Source: Candidatus Kuenenbacteria bacterium CG10_big_fil_rev_8_21_14_0_10_36_11 (GTDB lineage: Bacteria > Patescibacteriota > Patescibacteriia > UBA2196). Taken from it: a DNA stretch of 9,185 bases. The notes beneath the pieces were generated by a model. It made no database searches, was not told the DNA's origin, and saw only the letters and a program-made list of their open reading frames with translations. Position 1 is the stretch's first letter; every line of letters starts with the position of its first letter. The position numbers and the translations under genes are program-made. Shown here piece after piece: positions 5,921-9,185 of this stretch. The stretch spans positions 11,356 through 20,540 of the forward strand of contig PFBP01000020.1 in the NCBI GenBank assembly GCA_002778535.1, given 5' to 3'.

Positions 5921-7000
5921 ATGAAAACCCTTATCATCCACGACCGTTTTATGTTTATGGGCGGCGCCGAGCGCTTGATTTTGATTATGGCTAAAGGATT
6001 GAACGCCGACATTGCCACTGGTTTTTGGAGCGATATGGAAACATTTCCCAGAAGCGATGTGCCGCACAAATTATTTGTCTTGGGGCACCCTTCGCAAAAA
6101 AGCGGCTGGCGTTATTTAAAATTCCAGTGGCTTTTTTATTTTAAAACCAAATTTATCCGCGATTATGATTTAGTTATTTTTTCCGGCAATAATTGTCTGT
6201 CTGCCGCGCACAATGTGAGATCGGGTGTTAAAAAAATATTTTATTGTCACACGCCAGTGCGCCACGTCTTTGATCTCAAAAATTATTATTTAAAAAATAA
6301 AGTCTGGTGGAAAAAAATTATTCTCCGTTTATTTATTCCAATTAGCCGCTTGGTCTACTATTACGGCTTTAATCAAATGAACACATTTATTGCCAATTCC
6401 ATCAATGTCCAGAAGAGAATAAAAAAATATTTAAATCGTGATTCCGTTATTGTTCACCCGCCGATTCAAACCAATAAATTCAAATGGTTTGCCCAAAGCA
6501 ATTATTATCTTTCTTTTGCCCGGGTTGATAAATTGAAAAGAGTGGAGGACATTGTCCGCGCTTTTCAAAAAATGCCAGATAAAAAATTAGTGGTCGCTTC
6601 TGCTGGTGATGATTTTGAAAATGTTAAAAATTTAGCTGCTGGTTTTGAGAATATAAAAATTCTCGGTTGGCAATCAGACGATGAATTAAAAGAATTAGTC
6701 GGCCGCTGCATTGCCACGCTGTATGTTCCAATTGATGAAGATTTTGGCATGACACCCTTGGAAAGTATGTCTGCTGGCAAGCCCTGCGTTGGCGTTTTTG
6801 ATGGGGGATTAAAAGAAACAATTATTGACCGCCTGACTGGAAAATTTATACCGGAAAATTATACGATCGACGACATTATCAAAGCAGTGGAATGGCTGAC
6901 TCCAGAGCAGTCTCTGAAAATGCGGTTTGACTGCGAAGCCCAAGCAGAGAAATTTAATAAGGAGAAGTTTATTGAAAAAATAAAACAAATAATCACATGA
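5921..7000 (+). CDS. Glycosyltransferase family 4 (GT-B fold)
   Basis: A 359-aa retaining glycosyltransferase with two Rossmann-like domains. N-terminal domain: MKTLIIHDRF, then the GGAER loop (14-18) typical of mannosyl- and related GT4 enzymes, and FYCHTPVRHVFD (107-118). Middle: FIANSINVQKRIKKY (156-170) and VIVHPPI (176-182). C-terminal domain: FARVDKLKRVEDIVRAF (199-215), LGWQSDDEL (248-256), and the nucleotide-sugar site EDFGMTPLESMSAGKP (273-288), with the E-x7-E pair E273 and E281. The sequence recalls WbaZ-like mannosyltransferases, but the substrate cannot be fixed. The ATG lies 1 nt after the GT2 stop, and the TGA stop overlaps the next gene's ATG by 4 nt, implying translational coupling. 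No Shine-Dalgarno is visible. Confidence 0.92.
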   Translation: MKTLIIHDRFMFMGGAERLILIMAKGLNADIATGFWSDMETFPRSDVPHKLFVLGHPSQKSGWRYLKFQWLFYFKTKFIRDYDLVIFSGNNCLSAAHNVRSGVKKIFYCHTPVRHVFDLKNYYLKNKVWWKKIILRLFIPISRLVYYYGFNQMNTFIANSINVQKRIKKYLNRDSVIVHPPIQTNKFKWFAQSNYYLSFARVDKLKRVEDIVRAFQKMPDKKLVVASAGDDFENVKNLAAGFENIKILGWQSDDELKELVGRCIATLYVPIDEDFGMTPLESMSAGKPCVGVFDGGLKETIIDRLTGKFIPENYTIDDIIKAVEWLTPEQSLKMRFDCEAQAEKFNKEKFIEKIKQIIT

Positions 7001-8292
7001 CCATTGGTATTGACGCATCCCGTAGCATCGCGACAATCCAAAAAACAGGGGTGGAAAAAGTGAGCGATGAATTGCTAAGGCAATTTGTCAATTTCCAATT
7101 TCCAATTTCCAATTTCCAAAATAAGGAAATTAACTTTATATTTTACACCCCAAAAAAAATTTTCTGGCTGCCTAAAGAAAACCAGAAAGTTTTGCATTGG
7201 CCATTCAATTTTTTTTGGACACAAATCCGGCTTGCTGGGGAGCTTATTTTCCATCCGCCAAAAGCCATGTTTTTTCCAGTGCATACTATGCCATTATTCC
7301 TGATAATTTTTTCTTTCCCGTTGTCCCATAAAAAACTATGGCACAGGATATCTCCCACCACCCCGGCTCGCGAGCTCGCCACCCCTCCTCAAGGAGGAAG
7401 GGAAAGAACCCATTACTACAAAATCATCCACGACATTGCCTTTAAAAAACAACCCCATCTTTATTCTTTCAAGCAAAAAATAATTCTCAACCTTGATTTA
7501 TGGCTGGCTGAAAAATTATGCGTTAAAATTTTTGTACCAAGTGAAGCGGTCAGGGACGATTTGTTAAAATATACCAAAATTAAACCGGAAAAAATCATGG
7601 TAACTCCATGGGGTTATAATCCCAAAAATTATGGATTACGGATTACGGATTACGGATTACGTAAAAAACAAATTTTATATCTTGGCCGCGTTGAAGAAAA
7701 GAAAAATATCAGCAATTTAATTAAAGCGTTTGGAATTTTTTATGAAAAACACCCTGATTACAAATTAGTTTTAGCTGGAAAAATAGAGGAGAGATTTAAG
7801 AACAATATTTTTTCTGTCATTGCCCGAGTTGCCTGCTCCGCGACTGCGGCGGATCGGGCAATCCAGAAACAAAAACAAAAAGAACTGGATCCTCGGGTCA
7901 AGATCGAGGATGACAGTGGGGGCGTTGAATTTCTCGGTTACATTTCCGAGGACAAGAAGCGGGAGCTATTATCCGAATCAGCCGCGCTTGCGTTGGTTTC
8001 CAAAGAAGAAGGTTTTGGTTTTCCAATTTTAGAAGCATTTGATTTTGGTTTGCCAGTGGTCGCGTCTGACATTCCTGTTCTTCGTGAAATCGGCGCTGAC
8101 GCCTGCGTTTATGTAAATCCTGATTCATTGGAAGATATTGCCCGAGGGTTAGAAACGGCCGTTGTAGAGACGCATTGCAATGCGTCTCTACAAAAAATAG
8201 AAAAAGGCCACGAGCGTTTAAAAAAAATTTCTTGGCAAAAAACCGCAGAAAAAATTTTAACAGAAATTTTAGGAAATAAAAACCCCTCATGA
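6997..8292 (+). CDS. Glycosyltransferase family 4 with five in-frame repeat insertions
   Basis: A 431-aa GT-B glycosyltransferase, probably the third step of the same glycan pathway. Family signals: MTIGIDASRS and TGVEKVSDEL at the N-terminus, IHDIAFKKQPHLYS (144-157), FVPSEAVRDDLLKY (179-192), YLGRVEEKKNISNLIKAF (228-245), VEFLGYISEDKKREL (310-324), and SKEEGFGFPILEAFDFGLP (335-353), with the E-x7-E pair E338 and E346. Five stretches have no place in the family and coincide with DNA repeats: residues 30-41, about 119-138, 212-222, about 273-308 and 389-400. Removing them leaves about 345 residues, an ordinary GT4 size. All keep the frame, and the catalytic C-terminal motifs are intact, so the gene may still be functional. 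The insertions lie mostly where surface loops are expected. The start overlaps the previous stop (ATGA). Confidence 0.88.
   Translation: MTIGIDASRSIATIQKTGVEKVSDELLRQFVNFQFPISNFQNKEINFIFYTPKKIFWLPKENQKVLHWPFNFFWTQIRLAGELIFHPPKAMFFPVHTMPLFLIIFSFPLSHKKLWHRISPTTPARELATPPQGGRERTHYYKIIHDIAFKKQPHLYSFKQKIILNLDLWLAEKLCVKIFVPSEAVRDDLLKYTKIKPEKIMVTPWGYNPKNYGLRITDYGLRKKQILYLGRVEEKKNISNLIKAFGIFYEKHPDYKLVLAGKIEERFKNNIFSVIARVACSATAADRAIQKQKQKELDPRVKIEDDSGGVEFLGYISEDKKRELLSESAALALVSKEEGFGFPILEAFDFGLPVVASDIPVLREIGADACVYVNPDSLEDIARGLETAVVETHCNASLQKIEKGHERLKKISWQKTAEKILTEILGNKNPS
7090..7117. repeat. AATTTCC heptamer tandem array, four perfect copies
   Basis: Four perfect AATTTCC units run from 7090 to 7117, preceded by a degenerate unit (AATTTGTC, 7082-7089) and followed by AAA. 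They are translated as a 7-residue period (NFQFPIS). The unit has no stop in any of the three forward frames. Because 7 is not a multiple of 3, gain or loss of one unit would shift the frame. One alternative frame hits TAA at 7122-7124 and the other stays open only to 7303. Confidence 0.9.
7361..7400. repeat. GC-rich palindromic insertion encoding PARELATPPQGGR
   Basis: A GC-rich patch in an AT-rich gene. It contains the overlapping palindromes CTCGCGAG (7367-7374) and CGAGCTCG (7371-7378), and a hairpin CCTCC-TCAA-GGAGG (7384-7397). It translates to residues about 119-138, just before the conserved IHD strand of the N-terminal domain, where the family has no such segment. The exact ends of the inserted DNA cannot be set without an uninterrupted homologue. 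Confidence 0.6.
7633..7660. repeat. GGATTAC heptamer tandem array, four perfect copies
   Basis: Four perfect GGATTAC units translated as YGLRITDYGLR (residues 212-222), placed between the N-terminal domain and the YLGRVEEKKN strand that begins the second domain. All three forward frames of the unit are open, while the reverse strand contains TAA. Loss or gain of a unit would run into TAA at 7662-7664 in one frame or at 7718-7720 in the other. The unit matches one at 11-17. Confidence 0.9.
7814..7916. repeat. Compound palindromic element inserted in frame in the GT4 gene
   Basis: A ~103-nt element with terminal CTGTCAT (7814-7820) and ATGACAG (7910-7916). Internal hairpins: TTGCCCGA (7820-7827) with TCGGGCAA (7854-7861), with a nested TCCGC/GCGGA; ATCCAG (7861-7866) with CTGGAT (7885-7890); and ATCCTCG (7889-7895) with CGAGGAT (7905-7911). 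It adds residues about 273-308, including LDPRVKIEDD, a peptide type typical of translated palindromic repeats. The layout resembles Rickettsia palindromic elements in kind, being in-frame and structured. It belongs with the copies at 2253-2340 and 4822-4858. Confidence 0.8.
8162..8193. repeat. Perfect 32-bp palindrome inside the GT4 gene
   Basis: A perfect palindrome with no loop, centred between 8177 and 8178. Each arm reads TTGTAGAGACGCATTG on its own strand. It encodes VVETHCNASLQK (389-400) near the C-terminus, in a helical region where the family has no such segment. GTAGAGACG...CGTCTCTAC palindromes are, to my knowledge, abundant dispersed repeats in cyanobacteria and some other bacteria; that comparison is from memory. 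Confidence 0.85.
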
Positions 8293-8312
8293 TAAGTAAA
8301 ATTTCATGAGGG
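8274..8312 (-). terminator. Intrinsic terminator at the 3' end of the GT cluster, best oriented on the minus strand
   Basis: A 9-bp stem, CCCTCATGA (8284-8292) with TCATGAGGG (8304-8312), and an 11-nt loop. On the minus strand it is followed by GTTTTTATTT (8283-8274), an ideal U-tract. On the plus strand it overlaps the GT4 stop codon and is followed by AGTGTTACTT, a poor U-tract. It may still define the 3' end of the glycosyltransferase mRNA, but its polarity suits a minus-strand transcript coming from the spacer. Confidence 0.6.
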
Positions 8313-8404
8313 AGTGTTACTTTAATTGGATGGAAATTGCCACCATTGGTGGTGGTAGTTGCCCACCTACTATCAGCAACTAAATTTATATTAGCGTCAA
8401 AATT
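8274..8404 (-). ncRNA. Candidate small RNA in the GT4-mltG spacer
   Basis: A predicted minus-strand transcript of about 130 nt from the promoter at 8411-8438 to the terminator above. It would fold a 7-bp hairpin TAGTTGC/GCAACTA (8356-8362 with 8376-8382, 13-nt loop), then CCACC-AAT-GGTGG (8340-8352), then the terminator stem. Only trivial ORFs start within it (MVAISIQLK, MKFYLS). It matches no RNA family I know. The 186-base spacer is otherwise unexplained apart from the mltG promoter. This is inferred from signals only. Confidence 0.25.
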
Positions 8405-8420
8405 AGATGTATGATAGAAT
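8391..8420 (+). promoter_or_regulatory. Possible mltG promoter
   Basis: TAGAAT (8415-8420) has an extended -10 TGA before it. An overlapping alternative is TATGAT (8410-8415). The -35 is weak (TTAGCG at 8391-8396, 18-nt spacing). The predicted start near 8427 gives a leader of about 52 nt before the mltG ATG, without a Shine-Dalgarno sequence. Confidence 0.35.
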
Positions 8421-8438
8421 AAAAAAGTAATCAGTAAA
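8411..8438 (-). promoter_or_regulatory. Possible minus-strand promoter in the GT4-mltG spacer
   Basis: On the minus strand TTTACT (8433-8438) is followed by a 16-nt spacer and TATCAT (8411-8416), matching four and five of six consensus positions. It overlaps the candidate mltG -10 on the other strand. Transcription would begin near 8404 and run toward the terminator at 8274-8312. In AT-rich DNA such matches arise by chance, so confidence is low. Confidence 0.3.
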
Positions 8439-8478
8439 ATTTTTTTATGTCTTTTACCAATTACCAATCCTTTTATTT

Positions 8479-9185
8479 ATGTCCAAATCTTTAATTTTTA
8501 AAATATTATCAATACTGATTTTAATCATTACACTGACAACTGTTTTTTTTATTTATCAAATTTATTCCAAACCAAATTTTAAAAGTGAAAAAGAATTTGT
8601 GATTCAAAAGGGGGAGACAGTCAATCAAATCAGCAGGAAATTATTCACTAATGATTTAATTAAATCACAGATGATTTTTCAGGTTTATCTTTATTTGCGC
8701 GGCTGGCAAAGCTCAGTGCAGGCTGGCATCTATATGCTGACCCCAATGAATATGGCGGAGTTAGCCAAAACATTTGTGCAAGGCAAAGTTGATAATGAAA
8801 TTTCCATCACTTTGAGAGAAGGGGAGACGCTTGCTGATTTGGCTGATGAGCTGATCAAACAAAAAATAATCAATAATAAAAACGATATTTTAAATTTGAC
8901 AAAAGTCAATAATTTTAAAAATGATTATGATTTTCTAAAAAATTTGCCTGACAATAATTTAGAAGGATTTTTATTTCCTGACACTTACAGAGTTTATAAA
9001 GATGCCGCGGCTGAAGAGGTTATTAAAAAAATGTTGGATAATTTTGAAAACAAATTAACTTCGGCTTTACTCACGGAAATCAAAGCGCAAAACAAAAGCC
9101 TTTATGATATTTTAAAAATGGCTTCAATTTTAGAAAAAGAAATTAAAAACGAAAAAGATGGAAAAATTGTCGCTGGTATTTTATG
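8479..9185 (+). CDS. mltG: Endolytic murein transglycosylase MltG (YceG-like), 5' part
   Basis: An inner-membrane lytic transglycosylase that cleaves nascent peptidoglycan strands and may set glycan length. The 235 codons in the window read open to the edge, so the C-terminal part is missing. Residues 8-27 (KILSILILIITLTTVFFIYQ region) form a single N-terminal membrane anchor. A LysM-like segment follows (FVIQKGETVNQISRKL, 40-55; AGIYMLTP, 82-89; ISITLREGETLADLADEL, 108-125). Then come LEGFLFPDTYRVYK (161-174), diagnostic of the family, and MASILEKEI (214-222), which contains the presumed catalytic Glu219, equivalent to E218 of the E. coli enzyme. ATG 8479 is chosen because it opens the membrane anchor. 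No Shine-Dalgarno is present. The gene fits the envelope theme of mreB and the glycosyltransferases. Confidence 0.93.
   Translation, partial: MSKSLIFKILSILILIITLTTVFFIYQIYSKPNFKSEKEFVIQKGETVNQISRKLFTNDLIKSQMIFQVYLYLRGWQSSVQAGIYMLTPMNMAELAKTFVQGKVDNEISITLREGETLADLADELIKQKIINNKNDILNLTKVNNFKNDYDFLKNLPDNNLEGFLFPDTYRVYKDAAAEEVIKKMLDNFENKLTSALLTEIKAQNKSLYDILKMASILEKEIKNEKDGKIVAGIL

Noticed and set aside
7090..7660. CRISPR-like array
   Set aside because: The repeats are 7-nt direct tandem units without spacers, and no cas genes are present.
7898..8467. 189-codon open frame on the minus strand across the GT4 3' end
   Set aside because: It lies mostly antisense to a well-supported glycosyltransferase, and its sequence (FLLKFFLRFFAKKFF and similar) looks like a shadow translation.
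8293..8478. tmRNA or a known riboswitch in the GT4-mltG spacer
   Set aside because: No T-loop or acceptor stem, no tag ending in ALAA-like residues, and no riboswitch core that I recognise.
8447..8494. 15-codon upstream ORF (MSFTNYQSFYLCPNL) overlapping the mltG start
   Set aside because: No ribosome binding site and no regulatory codon pattern; its middle is a degenerate TTACCAA heptamer repeat. Too short to support.

Overview
The window looks like chromosomal DNA from an AT-rich, streamlined bacterium, most likely a member of the Candidate Phyla Radiation (Patescibacteria). This placement is an inference. It rests on housekeeping genes packed closely together, a short 195-residue EF-Ts, no recognisable Shine-Dalgarno sequence before any gene, and many short palindromic and heptamer repeats, some of them inside a gene. 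TGA is used as a stop (tsf, both GT4 genes), which argues against the UGA-recoding lineages Gracilibacteria and Absconditabacteria.

Layout: on the minus strand, rpmE (ribosomal protein bL31) is followed by an intrinsic terminator and then prfA (release factor 1). Divergently, on the plus strand, come rpsB (uS2), tsf (EF-Ts), a RicT/YaaT-like PSP1-domain protein and mreB. This left half covers translation, mRNA processing and cell shape. A tightly coupled set of three glycosyltransferases follows (one GT2-like and two GT4-like, with a 1-nt gap and then a 4-nt overlap), probably for cell-surface polysaccharide or glycoconjugate assembly. After a 186-base spacer comes the 5' part of mltG (endolytic murein transglycosylase), cut by the window edge. 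mreB, the glycosyltransferases and mltG together form a cell-envelope theme.

The most unusual part is the second GT4 gene (6997-8292). It carries five different low-complexity or palindromic sequences read through in frame: an AATTTCC heptamer array, a GC-rich palindromic stretch, a GGATTAC heptamer array, a ~103-nt compound palindrome with TGTCAT/ATGACA ends, and a perfect 32-bp palindrome. Together they add roughly 80-90 residues to an otherwise ordinary GT-B protein. The TGTCAT/ATGACA family also occupies the rpsB-tsf and mreB-GT2 gaps, and the GGATTAC heptamer recurs at the 3' end of prfA. The two 4-copy heptamer arrays could in principle act as frameshifting on/off switches.

Other points are a strong promoter that would make rpmE leaderless, and a possible minus-strand small RNA (about 8404 to 8274) ending in a good intrinsic terminator next to the glycosyltransferase cluster. 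No CRISPR array, tRNA, rRNA or insertion sequence was seen.
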